A DNA stretch of 64,000 bases from positions 186,001-250,000 of the forward strand of contig LVAV01000028.1 in NCBI GenBank assembly GCA_001604185.1. Direction: 5' to 3'. Below the pieces are notes generated by a model, which saw only the letters and a program-made list of their open reading frames with translations, was not told the origin of the DNA and did not search any database. Source of the stretch: Clostridiales bacterium Firm_16 (GTDB taxonomy: Bacteria > Bacillota > Clostridia > Saccharofermentanales > Saccharofermentanaceae). The position numbers and the translations under genes are program-made. This document shows, one piece after another, positions 1 to 8,818 of the stretch (its first letter is position 1; the number at the start of each line of letters is the position of its first letter).

Positions 1-98
1 AGGCCTTGCTGATAAGTCAATATAGTAATGATCGCATCCTGATCTTTATGGGGACGGGACTGGATCACTACACCGCGGATCGAGAACGCGCCGGCCAT
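1..98 (-). CDS. recO: DNA repair protein RecO (5' end only)
   Basis: Only the first 32 codons lie in the window; the gene continues past the left edge. The translated start (MAGAFSIRGVVIQ, then a stretch ending IITILTYQQG) matches the OB-fold N-terminus of RecO, which loads RecA with RecF and RecR during gap repair. The ATG at 98 lies 3 nt after the stop of the ybeY-era gene, so it is the next gene of the same minus-strand operon. The order era-recO is common in Firmicutes, which supports the call. The rest of the protein, including any zinc-binding cysteines, is not visible. Confidence 0.75.
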   Translation of the reverse strand, partial: MAGAFSIRGVVIQSRPHKDQDAIITILTYQQG

Positions 99-101
99 AG
101 G

Positions 102-1649
102 TCAATCTTCCTTCTTCTTATATCCGAACTCATCCAGGAAGACCTGTCTGTTTTTCCAATCCTTACGTACTTTCACATAAAGGTCCAGGAAGACCTTGCA
201 GTCTGTCATCTTCTCGATATTCTCACGAGCTGCGGTACCGATGCGCTTGATCATATGACCGTTCTTTCCGAGAAGGATGCTCTTATGGGAATCCCGCTCA
301 CAGATAATGGACGCATGGATCTTGATAAGACTGCGGTCATAACTGTCAACGGCGTTATCACTCATCTCTTCCTCGAAGGAATCGATCTCTACGGCCGTTC
401 CGTGAGGGATTTCTTCGTTGGTATAGTGCAGGATCTGCTCACGGATCAACTCCGCGGCAATCTCACGTTCAGTCTGGTCCGTCACTTCCTCGATAGGAAA
501 ATATCTCGGCTGGGACGGAAGCTTACTGATAATGATGTCCATCAACTCCTCGATGCCGTCTTCTTTCAAGGCAGAGATCGGCACGATTTCTTCAAATTCA
601 GCAAGCTGAGAATAATTAGCGATCAGTGGCAGAAGGGATTCCTTGGATACCGCATCCGCTTTATTGATCACAAGGATCATCGGCTTCTTCAGTTTCTTAG
701 CTGTAGTCACGATCTTCTTCTCTACGGAAGCCGGCTTATCGAAACGTCCGTCAACCATGAGGACGACCACATCTGCGCCCTTGGCAGAGCGGAAAGATGT
801 GTCCACCATGAACTCGGAAAGTTTAGACTTTGGCGTATGGATACCGGGAGTATCGACGAAGATCACCTGAGCATCTTCTCTGTTATAGATCGCAGATATC
901 GCATTTCTTGTGGTCTGCGGCTTATGGGAAACGATGGCAAGCTTCATGCCTGTAATGGCATTCAGAAGCGTTGACTTACCCACATTCGGACGGCCGATCA
1001 AGGCACAATATCCGCAATGAGGCAACATCTCGCCTACCGGATGTTCCTCAGGAGCAAGGATCGAGGACCCCTGTGACTTAGCGTTCTCCGAATCACGGTC
1101 ACTGTCAGGCACCACCGGAGCAGTATCCCGCGTAAGACCGATGGAAGTCAGGATCTCCTCTTGTCTTGTGAACATTGCTGTCTCGTCTCTTCCGTTCTCA
1201 TGATCGAATCCCATGAGGTGAAGAAGCGAATGTACGAAAAGAAAGACCATCTCTCTTTCCATGGAATGGCCATATTCCTTCGCCTGTTTTCTGGCACGCT
1301 CCGGACAGATGATAACATCACCGATGGGCAGGATCTTCTTACCCTTCTCGTCAAAAGCATAGTCATAGGGCATCAAGTCAGCATCCAACTTTCCGTCTAC
1401 CATATCCAGTACCGGGAAAGAAAGAACATCCGTTACCTTATCGATGCTCCGATACTCCTGATTCATCTTACGGATTCCTTCTGCACCGACCAGACGGACA
1501 TCCACACTCACTTCAGCAGATTCGTGGATACGCTTATCGATAAAATCAGAAGAAAGAAGCGTAGCAAGAGCTTTTCCCGCATAATCGGAGAAAAGCTTCT
1601 GCTCTTCCTTGGTAAAAGAACGGGTCTTGTTTTCGATCTGTATACTCAT
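102..1649 (-). CDS. YbeY endoribonuclease fused to GTPase Era
   Basis: One 515-residue reading frame encodes two ribosome-maturation proteins that are usually separate. Residues 1-172 are YbeY, a metal-dependent endoribonuclease family acting in 16S rRNA 3'-end maturation and ribosome quality control; the zinc triad motif HSLLHLMGFDH supplies H140, H144 and H150. A polar linker of about 40 residues (173-210) follows. Residues 211-515 are Era, with G1 GRPNVGKST at 219-227, the G2 TTRN, G3 DTPG, G4 NKAD and G5 SAL motifs, and a C-terminal KH domain (LLGKNGHMIKRIG) that binds the 3' end of 16S rRNA. The start overlaps the pgpH stop as ATGA. No frameshift or internal stop is seen, and both halves keep their catalytic residues, so a bifunctional protein is likely. 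Confidence 0.95.
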   Translation of the reverse strand: MSIQIENKTRSFTKEEQKLFSDYAGKALATLLSSDFIDKRIHESAEVSVDVRLVGAEGIRKMNQEYRSIDKVTDVLSFPVLDMVDGKLDADLMPYDYAFDEKGKKILPIGDVIICPERARKQAKEYGHSMEREMVFLFVHSLLHLMGFDHENGRDETAMFTRQEEILTSIGLTRDTAPVVPDSDRDSENAKSQGSSILAPEEHPVGEMLPHCGYCALIGRPNVGKSTLLNAITGMKLAIVSHKPQTTRNAISAIYNREDAQVIFVDTPGIHTPKSKLSEFMVDTSFRSAKGADVVVLMVDGRFDKPASVEKKIVTTAKKLKKPMILVINKADAVSKESLLPLIANYSQLAEFEEIVPISALKEDGIEELMDIIISKLPSQPRYFPIEEVTDQTEREIAAELIREQILHYTNEEIPHGTAVEIDSFEEEMSDNAVDSYDRSLIKIHASIICERDSHKSILLGKNGHMIKRIGTAARENIEKMTDCKVFLDLYVKVRKDWKNRQVFLDEFGYKKKED

Positions 1650-3733
1650 TCAGGATATTCCACCCTTTCATGGAAGAAACCGGCATAGACCTGCAGGAAT
1701 GCGCTGATCATCAATTCCAGATCATGGAACGACAGTCCGGAACGGACAAGCTGGTCTTCTTCGATTTTCTGTTTAATGATCTTACGGAAAAGCACTTCCG
1801 CCTCTTGAACTGTATGAATTCCCTTGGAGCGGATGGCCGCTTCGCAGGAGTCCGCGATCATGATAATCGCTGATTCCTTCGTGGAAGGAACCGTACCCTT
1901 ATAACTGAATTCTTCCTTTGCCGGCGGCGGCAGACCCTGATCTTCCGCTTCTTTCTTGGCTTTCTGATAGAAGTATCCCGGGCAGGTAGTACCGTGATGT
2001 TCCAGAATGATGCTCTGGATCGGCATCGGTAAGAAAGCCTTCTTCGCCAGTTTTAATCCGTCAGACGGATGTGATGTGATGATCTCAATACTCTCCTGAA
2101 CACTGAGTGAATCATGAGGATTCACACCATCAGCCTGGTTCTCGGTGAAATACTGAGGTCTTTCCAGTTTTCCGATATCGTGATAATAGGAACCGACCTT
2201 GGCAAGAAGTGCGTTGGCACCGATGGCATCTGCGGCAGAGTCGGCAAGATTGGCAACCATGATACTGTGCTGATAGGTGCCCGGAGCTTCCAGGAAAAGA
2301 CGCTTCATCAGAGGGTTGCTCTGCTGGGCCAGGTCCAGCAGACGCATCGGAGATGCCGTATTGGAGATCAACTCGAAGATCGGCTGACAACCGATAGCTG
2401 CCACCACAGATGAACCGGTACCAATACCGGCCCATAGCATGGAGTTGAAAGTATCCGTCTTCGAAGCCTGGGTCACCAGACTGTATCCGAAAGAAGCAAT
2501 CACCGCCGAAAGGCAGGTAAAGATGATCAGTACTGCAAAATTGTAACGGTGACTTCTCTGGCCCGCGATTACGGAGCTGATAAAGATGGCAACAATAGAA
2601 ACAAAGACCAGTTCAGTATTGAATCCGCTCATCGGAAGGATTACGAGAAGTGCCAGCGAACTGAAAATAATACCGCTCTGTATACCAAGATACGTTGCAA
2701 AGATGACGCTGGTAAAGACGATCGCCGAGAACAACGGAGACATCTGCGTCAGGTAGATACTGCAGATCACAGGAACAACGAAGGCAATGGTCAAGGAGAT
2801 CATGGTCTTGGAATCCAGCGTAAATCTGCTTTCATGACGTACCAGATAGAAAGCACCTACGGAAAAGATGATGAAGATATAAACCACAATACCGATCAAC
2901 AGTTTCAGATCGAAACGAGATCCGGAAAGCAGGTCCAAGTCTTCTAACTGTCTGTAAATATGCGGGGTAATGGTTTCACCGATACTTACGATACGCGTTC
3001 CCTTCTGGATCATGGCAGGCTCGCTGATGGCCGCGTTATAAGCGGCTTCTTTTGCTGCCTCGGTCGCTTCCGAATCATATACTGCATTCGGTTTTAAGAT
3101 GGCATTAAGAACACTTCTGAGAAGTTCTGCGTTCGAAACATAGGACATATTCTTATATGTCTCGGAATCCTTGATCTCAGAGGTGTTGTTGTTGATCTCA
3201 ATAGGAAGCTGCTGTGCGTCAAGAGACGACATGGAAAGAATATCGGTAATAGAAATCGCATAACCTTGCACGTTAGAGAAATCCACGAAAGAAATATTCG
3301 CGAGGGTGTATGCAACAGCAGGAGAAAGTTCGATACCGTAAGACTCATTAATGGCTGTTCTAAGAAGATTGGCCATTTCTTGTTTCGTCTTCAGGACCGT
3401 ACCGAATTCGTCTACATTATTCTTACGAAGACCCTCACAGTAATTGAAGAACTCCTCCACATTTACCTTGTTCTGCTTGGTAACTTCATCAGAGATCACA
3501 TAGATCGGGAGAACCTCGGTTCTGGAAACAAGCGCTCTTCTCTCCGTCTCATAAGAATCGATAACGGAACGGGTCGCCGTGATATCGTAATCACTCATAG
3601 CACCCTGGGAAACATTGTATTTCTGGGGAAGAGATCCGAAGTATACGATAGTGACCAATAATGCGGCAAGAAGTATCAGCAAAGAGATACGAATCGCTTT
3701 GAATAATTTCTGGTTTCGCTTATTGTTCCGCAT
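1646..3733 (-). CDS. pgpH: 7TM-HD cyclic-di-AMP phosphodiesterase PgpH (YqfF) family
   Basis: A 695-residue membrane protein. The N-terminus has one transmembrane helix, then a long extracytoplasmic 7TMR-HDED-type domain, a block of about seven membrane helices, and a cytoplasmic HD hydrolase domain. The metal-binding HD signature is seen as HSIMVANLADSA followed by SYYHDIGKLERPQYF. Family members hydrolyse c-di-AMP and influence cell-wall and osmotic homeostasis. I chose ATG 3733 (MRNNKRNQ) because an AAAGGAG ribosome binding site precedes it; an ATG at 3808 would overlap phoH by 89 nt. The chosen start overlaps the phoH stop by 14 nt, so the two are probably translationally coupled. Confidence 0.9.
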   Translation of the reverse strand: MRNNKRNQKLFKAIRISLLILLAALLVTIVYFGSLPQKYNVSQGAMSDYDITATRSVIDSYETERRALVSRTEVLPIYVISDEVTKQNKVNVEEFFNYCEGLRKNNVDEFGTVLKTKQEMANLLRTAINESYGIELSPAVAYTLANISFVDFSNVQGYAISITDILSMSSLDAQQLPIEINNNTSEIKDSETYKNMSYVSNAELLRSVLNAILKPNAVYDSEATEAAKEAAYNAAISEPAMIQKGTRIVSIGETITPHIYRQLEDLDLLSGSRFDLKLLIGIVVYIFIIFSVGAFYLVRHESRFTLDSKTMISLTIAFVVPVICSIYLTQMSPLFSAIVFTSVIFATYLGIQSGIIFSSLALLVILPMSGFNTELVFVSIVAIFISSVIAGQRSHRYNFAVLIIFTCLSAVIASFGYSLVTQASKTDTFNSMLWAGIGTGSSVVAAIGCQPIFELISNTASPMRLLDLAQQSNPLMKRLFLEAPGTYQHSIMVANLADSAADAIGANALLAKVGSYYHDIGKLERPQYFTENQADGVNPHDSLSVQESIEIITSHPSDGLKLAKKAFLPMPIQSIILEHHGTTCPGYFYQKAKKEAEDQGLPPPAKEEFSYKGTVPSTKESAIIMIADSCEAAIRSKGIHTVQEAEVLFRKIIKQKIEEDQLVRSGLSFHDLELMISAFLQVYAGFFHERVEYPE

Positions 3734-4688
3734 CCTTCCGGTCACTCCTTTCTCTTGCATTATAAGCCATAATGATCTTTTGGACCAATGGATTTCGAAC
3801 AATATCACCCTCTTTTAATGCCACCATCTCTATACCGTCAATGCCGGTAAGGACTTTCATGGCATCTTCCAGACCATTACGATATCCGAAGGGCAGGTCG
3901 ATCTGCGTCGTATCACCACATACGCATACTTTCGAATTCATACCCATACGTGTCAGGAACATCATCATCTGCTCGATGGTCGTATTCTGGGCTTCATCCA
4001 GAAGGATAAACGCGTCATCGAGGTTTCGGCCACGCATATATGCCAGCGGAGAAACTTCAATGATCCCTCTCTCCAGATTTCTCTCGAAATTCTCTCTTCC
4101 CATCAACTCCAGGAGTGCATCGTAGATCGGACGCATATACGGATCCACCTTCTCCTCGATATCACCCGGAAGATAACCCAGTTTCTCACCGGCTTCTACC
4201 GCAGGACGCGTCAGAATGATATGGGAGACAGAACGGTTACGCAGCGCCAGAACAGCCATAGCTACACCCAGGAACGTCTTACCGGAGCCCGCAGGTCCCT
4301 TACAGATCACTACATCATTCTTACTGATCGCATCCACATAGACACGCTGACCCAAGGTCTTGGCCCGGATAGTACGTCCCTGTGGAGTCGTAAAAAGGAT
4401 CGGACTTTGTTCTTCCAGGAATTCCGAAAGACGGTTCTCCTTCTCAAGAAGGCAGAGATACCGGACGGTCGATGCATCCAGCTGTTCTCCCTTACCGATG
4501 AAAGTATCGATTGCTTCCAGTACCGATTCGGCACGGGCAATAGGACCGACATCTCCCTTTACGGAGATACCGTTATTGACCGGCACCATCTCACAGGCCA
4601 GAAGCTCGGATGCAATCTTCAGCCAGGAGCAGTTATTCTCAGTGATCTCAGCCAGATGTTTTACAGTTATCAGCGTCTCTTCGTACAC
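3720..4688 (-). CDS. phoH: PhoH family ATPase
   Basis: A 322-residue PhoH-type P-loop protein, probably cytoplasmic. Visible motifs are Walker A GPAGSGKT, LTRPAVEAGEKLGYLPGD, a Walker B/DEAQN box (ILLDEAQNTT) and GDTTQIDLP. A KH-like N-terminal part precedes the ATPase domain, as in the family. PhoH proteins are RNA-linked ATPases, and the gene characteristically sits next to pgpH and ybeY, as here. GTG 4688 is preferred as the start: GAGGAGTAATAAC places a good ribosome binding site before it, whereas the upstream TTG at 4706 has none. It starts 11 nt after the stop of the pseudouridine synthase gene. Confidence 0.92.
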   Translation of the reverse strand: MYEETLITVKHLAEITENNCSWLKIASELLACEMVPVNNGISVKGDVGPIARAESVLEAIDTFIGKGEQLDASTVRYLCLLEKENRLSEFLEEQSPILFTTPQGRTIRAKTLGQRVYVDAISKNDVVICKGPAGSGKTFLGVAMAVLALRNRSVSHIILTRPAVEAGEKLGYLPGDIEEKVDPYMRPIYDALLELMGRENFERNLERGIIEVSPLAYMRGRNLDDAFILLDEAQNTTIEQMMMFLTRMGMNSKVCVCGDTTQIDLPFGYRNGLEDAMKVLTGIDGIEMVALKEGDIVRNPLVQKIIMAYNARERSDRKDAEQ

Positions 4689-4699
4689 GTTATTACTCC

Positions 4700-5608
4700 T
4701 CAACAATCATTTCGAAGGATCTCTAGAAGCTTCTTATAGTGGTCGGGTATATCTACGGAAAAAGAAATCACTTCTTCCGTTCTCGGATGAATAAACCGGA
4801 TCGAAGTACTATGCAGTGCCTGACCGGACAGATTATACTTCTCGCGCTTCGGCGCATATAACGGATCGCCGATACAAGGATGACCGATATAAGTCATATG
4901 CGCACGGATCTGATGGGTTCTTCCCGTTTCCAGGCGGCACAGAAGGTCCGTACCCTTACGGAAACGTTCCAATACAGTAAAGTGGGTAATGGAATCCTTT
5001 CCGCCCTCACAGACTGTCATCTTTCTTCTGTCATTCAGCGCGCGGCCAATAGGTGCATGGATCGTACCCTTGTCGGAATCCACGATACCATAGACGCAGG
5101 CCCTGTACTCACGGACAACTTCATGATCAGCGATCATACGGGCCATAGCCATATGAGTCTCATTATTCTTAACAGCAACCATCAGGCCGGAAGTGTCCAT
5201 ATCAATACGATGAACGATACCCGGGCGGATGACACCGTTGATATCCGAAAGCTGCCCCTGACAATGGTAAAGCAGTGCATTGACAAGCGTGCCGGAATAA
5301 TGTCCCGGTGCCGGATGCACCACCATACCCTGGGGTTTATTGATGATCAGAAGATCACTGTCTTCGTATACAATATCAAGAGGAATATCTTCCGGCTTGG
5401 CATCTGTATCTACCGGTTCCGGGAAATCGATCGATATACTCTCTCCTCCGAAAACCTTGAACGATGCTTTGACAGGTTTTCCATCCACCAGTACTGCACC
5501 ATCTGCGATCAGCTGGGCTGCACGGGAACGGGACAGATCAGGACAGGCCTTCGGAATATAGGCATCTACACGGCCTTCGAAATTCTCAACAGAAAAAGTC
5601 TCAATCAT
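4700..5608 (-). CDS. RluA/RluD-family 23S rRNA pseudouridine synthase
   Basis: A 302-residue protein with an N-terminal S4 RNA-binding domain (RAAQLIADGAVLVDGKPVK) and a pseudouridine synthase domain. The catalytic Asp motif is HRIDMDTSGLMV, and further family blocks are INKPQGMVVHPAPGH and a GRTHQIRAHM box. It probably isomerises uridines in 23S rRNA; the exact sites cannot be told from sequence. ATG 5608 (MIETFSV) is chosen because GAGG lies 6-7 nt upstream. It overlaps the lspA stop by 8 nt. The lspA-rluD pair is a common Firmicutes arrangement. Confidence 0.92.
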   Translation of the reverse strand: MIETFSVENFEGRVDAYIPKACPDLSRSRAAQLIADGAVLVDGKPVKASFKVFGGESISIDFPEPVDTDAKPEDIPLDIVYEDSDLLIINKPQGMVVHPAPGHYSGTLVNALLYHCQGQLSDINGVIRPGIVHRIDMDTSGLMVAVKNNETHMAMARMIADHEVVREYRACVYGIVDSDKGTIHAPIGRALNDRRKMTVCEGGKDSITHFTVLERFRKGTDLLCRLETGRTHQIRAHMTYIGHPCIGDPLYAPKREKYNLSGQALHSTSIRFIHPRTEEVISFSVDIPDHYKKLLEILRNDC

Positions 5609-6155
5609 CGCTTTCCTCGTCATTATCCTTCTTAGAATTGAAAGGGATCTCCGGAATAAATCTGTCGCTGAAGATCAACAGAACAGCAAGAACGATACAG
5701 GATACCGTAATGCAGATATCAGCCACATTAAATATCGGGAACGTATAGCTTCCGAAATCGAAACGCAGGAAGTCCACAACATAATGCAGACGAATACGAT
5801 CGATAAGGTTTCCGAGCGTACCGGCCGAAAGAAAGATCAGACACAGGCTCAGACGTGTGCTCTTATACTTGACCAGAACGAAGAACGCAACAAAAAGGAT
5901 CACCACCAGGGCAATAGCGGAAATGACGGAAAGAATGGTAATACCCCAGTTCTTATTGGCCAGCAGGCTGAACGCGCTGCCACGGTTCTTCACATACATC
6001 AAGGAGAAGAAATTACCAATGATCGGCTTTACCTGCGATACCGCCAGACTCTTGGTGATCAGGTTCTTGGTGAACTGATCCACACCGGCAAGCACGATAA
6101 ACAACTGTACGTAAAGTACATAGTGTACCCATGTGATCTTTTTCTCATCATTCAT
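5601..6155 (-). CDS. lspA: Lipoprotein signal peptidase (signal peptidase II)
   Basis: A 184-residue inner-membrane aspartyl protease that cleaves prolipoprotein signal peptides in front of the lipidated cysteine. Four hydrophobic segments are visible. The two catalytic Asp boxes are seen as NLIDRIRL and FNVADI, and the family block VKNRGSAFSLL is present. The C-terminus carries an unusually acidic tail (DNDEESDD). ATG 6155 is chosen over an in-frame TTG at 6173 because AAAGGATAC precedes it. It overlaps the ymdB stop by 8 nt. The window encodes at least three lipoprotein candidates that would be substrates. Confidence 0.93.
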   Translation of the reverse strand: MNDEKKITWVHYVLYVQLFIVLAGVDQFTKNLITKSLAVSQVKPIIGNFFSLMYVKNRGSAFSLLANKNWGITILSVISAIALVVILFVAFFVLVKYKSTRLSLCLIFLSAGTLGNLIDRIRLHYVVDFLRFDFGSYTFPIFNVADICITVSCIVLAVLLIFSDRFIPEIPFNSKKDNDEESDD

Positions 6156-6936
6156 ATAACTGTATCCTTTCAATGCTCAAGCATTTTCCGTTATTGGTAT
6201 CCAGTTCCGCCAGAATCGCATTGATCATGGCCGGACCTTCCGCCGGCATATACTTCGCCGGCAGTTTATCGCTCATTCTTCTGAGGGAAGCTTCTACCTG
6301 CATTCCGATGACTCCATCCCGGCAACCTGTCATGCCGACATCCGTTATATATCCTGTTCCGCAAGGAAGGATACGTTCGTCAGCCGTCTGCACATGCGTA
6401 TGAGTACCCATGCATAAAGAGACCTTTCCATCGGCAAAATAGCCCATCGCGCATTTCTCACTTGTTGCTTCGGCGTGGATGTCCAGAAGGATATTGGTGG
6501 GCTTGTACTGAGTCTTCCATCTCTCGCAATTCTCATTGAAATACTCGAAAGGAGAATTCGGGATCGGCGTCATCGATACCTGACCCAGAAGAGACACCAC
6601 AAGAAGTCTTCCCTTCTCACCTTTATCGATAAGATACTCGTCGAAACCAGGCCATTTCCCAGAAATATTCGCAGGACGGACTACATTCGGCAGCTCGTCT
6701 GCAAAACGCAGATAATCCGGACAGGAGAAAGAATGATTCCCAAGAGTGATACAATCCGCACCGAAAGACAGGATCTCCTTCGCCGAAGTGTAGTTGATCC
6801 CCAGGCCGTTGGCCACGTTCTCAGCATTCACGACACATACATCCACTGCCTTTTCGGTAATGTATGCATGCAATCTGTTCTTCAATATCCGTTTGCCCGG
6901 ATGAGCAACCACGTCACCAACAAAGAGTACGCGCAA
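6148..6936 (-). CDS. ymdB: YmdB family metallophosphoesterase
   Basis: A 262-residue calcineurin-like phosphoesterase of the YmdB family. The metal-binding blocks are GDVVAHPG near the N-terminus, NAENVANGLG, LGNHSFS, DIHAEATSEK and GTHTHVQTAD. The B. subtilis homologue hydrolyses 2',3'-cyclic nucleotides and affects biofilm and sporulation switches and mRNA levels. The start is TTG 6936 (MRVLFVGD), supported by GAGG 8 nt upstream. The gene is first in the operon running to recO and is separated from rny by a terminator, although the rny-ymdB order itself is conserved across Firmicutes. Confidence 0.92.
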   Translation of the reverse strand: MRVLFVGDVVAHPGKRILKNRLHAYITEKAVDVCVVNAENVANGLGINYTSAKEILSFGADCITLGNHSFSCPDYLRFADELPNVVRPANISGKWPGFDEYLIDKGEKGRLLVVSLLGQVSMTPIPNSPFEYFNENCERWKTQYKPTNILLDIHAEATSEKCAMGYFADGKVSLCMGTHTHVQTADERILPCGTGYITDVGMTGCRDGVIGMQVEASLRRMSDKLPAKYMPAEGPAMINAILAELDTNNGKCLSIERIQLYE

Positions 6937-6970
6937 TCTACTTTCCTCAATTCTAAAAAATCTAATGTGT

Positions 6971-6979
6971 ATTCTACCA
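6971..6979 (-). promoter_or_regulatory. Extended -10 promoter for the ymdB-recO operon
   Basis: On the minus strand the sequence TGGTAGAAT forms an extended -10 element about 35 nt upstream of the ymdB TTG start. The -35 region is weak, as is typical for TGn promoters. It lies downstream of the rny terminator, so it would give the operon its own transcript. Confidence 0.5.
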
Positions 6980-7032
6980 TAAAATCAGGTAAATACCTTA
7001 TATAATAGAGAAATTCGTGAAATGCACAAAAT

Positions 7033-7064
7033 GAAAAGGCCGCTTCCCTTACGGGAAACGGCCC
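7033..7064 (-). terminator. Rho-independent terminator after rny
   Basis: The minus strand reads an 11-bp stem GGCCGTTTCCC / GGGAAGCGGCC with a GTAA loop, followed by TTTTCATTTTG. It begins about 20 nt after the rny stop codon. Confidence 0.85.
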
Positions 7065-7083
7065 ATTCATTTCTTTCATCTTC

Positions 7084-8673
7084 TTACTTTGCCACGTCCG
7101 AAGCACGTGTCTCACGGATAATATTCACCTTGATCTGTCCCGGATAATCCAGCTCTTCCTCAATCTTCTTACAGATATCACGAGCTTTCAGGATCATATC
7201 GTCATCGGAAACCTTATCAGGGCTTACCATCACGCGGATCTCACGACCTGCCTGGATCGCAAAGGCTTTCTCTACACCATCAAAACTTGTAGCGATTTCT
7301 TCGAGCTTCTGGATTCTCTTGACATATGTTTCCATGTTTTCACGACGTGCACCCGGTCTCGCAGCGGAGATCGCATCAGCAGCGGCAACCAAGACAGAAA
7401 TCTCGGATGTCGGTTCGCAGTCGCCATGGTGGGACATGATGGCATTGATCACCGTATCATTTTCCTTATAACGGCGGGCAATGTCTGCGCCCAGATCAAT
7501 ATGAGAACCTTCCAGTTCGAAGTCAGCAGCCTTTCCGATATCATGTAACAAACCTGCTCTTCGAGCAAGCATTTCATCAAGACCTAATTCCGCCGCCATC
7601 ATGCTTGCAAGCCAGGCGACTTCAATCGAATGTTGTAAAACATTCTGTCCGTAACTCGTACGATAACGCAGACGACCGAGATACTTGATGATCTCAGGAT
7701 TCAAGCCGACAATGCCGGTATCGAAGGCCGCTCTCTCGCCTTCCTGCTTGATGGTCTGGTTTACTTCCTTACGGGCTTTGTGCGTCATCTCTTCGATTCT
7801 CGCAGGATGGATACGTCCATCCAAAATTAATCTTTCGATCGTTAAACGAGCAATTTCACGCCTAATTGGGTCAAAGCTCGATAGAATAACGGCCTCTGGA
7901 GTATCGTCTATGATAATATCCACACCGGTGCTTGTCTCGATCGCACGGATGTTTCTACCCTCACGGCCAATAATACGTCCCTTCATCTCGTCATTCGGCA
8001 GGGACACAACCGATACTGTCACCTCGGACACATAATCTGATGCGTAACGCTGGATAGCATTCACGACTATCTCACGGGATTTCTTATCTGCATCAGCCTT
8101 TGTTTGTTCTTCCATCTGCTTGAGCATCACAGCCATATCGTGACTGTACTCCTGCTTAGCAGCATCCAAAACCAAGTTTCGAGCATCGCTCACGGACAAT
8201 CCGGAAACCTTCTCCAACTCAACCACTTTCTGATGTTCCAGTGCCTTGGCTCTTTCCTCCATAGCCGTTACGTCACTGACACGCTGATCCAAAGCCGTCT
8301 CTTTCTGTTCCATAGCTTCGATCTTTCTGTTGAGGGATTCTTCCTTCTGATCCAAACGGTTTCTCTCACGGGCGATCTCAGATTTCTTCTCGCGCACATC
8401 ACGCTCGAGTTCCAACTTCGCGTTGGTGATCTCCTCCTTCGCCTGTAATAGAAGTTCTCTTTTCCTGCTTTCCGCAGCCTTCTGCGACTCACCAATCATC
8501 TTTTCAGCATCTTCTTCAGCCTTGGCCATGTCTTCTTCAAGCTTCTTCTGCTTTAATGACATACCCTTGCGATAATATAATACAGAAAACAATACACTGA
8601 TGAGAGCACCGACTACGAAAGCAATTACGATTAAAAGAATTGCTAACCACAGTTTAATGGTACTCACCTCCAA
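7084..8673 (-). CDS. rny: Ribonuclease Y
   Basis: A membrane-anchored endoribonuclease of about 525 residues that initiates mRNA decay in Firmicutes. The order is an N-terminal transmembrane helix, a long charged coiled coil (roughly residues 30-200), a KH domain ([11 protein letters not shown]) and an HD domain ([15 protein letters not shown] and [12 protein letters not shown]). The start is uncertain. TTG 8673 gives the longest frame but has no ribosome binding site. The only good ribosome binding site, GGAGGTGA, lies inside the frame and points to an ATT codon at 8658 (8 nt from GGAGG). A strong TTGACA promoter lies upstream. Confidence 0.95.
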   Translation of the reverse strand: MEVSTIKLWLAILLIVIAFVVGALISVLFSVLYYRKGMSLKQKKLEEDMAKAEEDAEKMIGESQKAAESRKRELLLQAKEEITNAKLELERDVREKKSEIARERNRLDQKEESLNRKIEAMEQKETALDQRVSDVTAMEERAKALEHQKVVELEKVSGLSVSDARNLVLDAAKQEYSHDMAVMLKQMEEQTKADADKKSREIVVNAIQRYASDYVSEVTVSVVSLPNDEMKGRIIGREGRNIRAIETSTGVDIIIDDTPEAVILSSFDPIRREIARLTIERLILDGRIHPARIEEMTHKARKEVNQTIKQEGERAAFDTGIVGLNPEIIKYLGRLRYRTSYGQNVLQHSIEVAWLASMMAAELGLDEMLARRAGLLHDIGKAADFELEGSHIDLGADIARRYKENDTVINAIMSHHGDCEPTSEISVLVAAADAISAARPGARRENMETYVKRIQKLEEIATSFDGVEKAFAIQAGREIRVMVSPDKVSDDDMILKARDICKKIEEELDYPGQIKVNIIRETRASDVAK

Positions 8674-8726
8674 TATTCAATTTTCAAGATTCAAGTTATA
8701 TGTTCTAAAAATGAACACCATATAAT

Positions 8727-8754
8727 TTTATATATAGAACAGTTGGATTGTCAA
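8727..8754 (-). promoter_or_regulatory. Sigma-A type promoter for rny
   Basis: On the minus strand a perfect -35 TTGACA (8754-8749) is followed after 16 nt by TATAAA (8732-8727); an 18-nt reading to TAAAAT is also possible. A small hairpin (GTTC, seven-base AT-rich loop, GAAC) lies just downstream in the leader. Confidence 0.75.
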
Positions 8755-8818
8755 CTTTTTTGCACTTCAATATACTATATTTTTCATTACATTCTCATAA
8801 AGAATGCGGGTCGAAACA

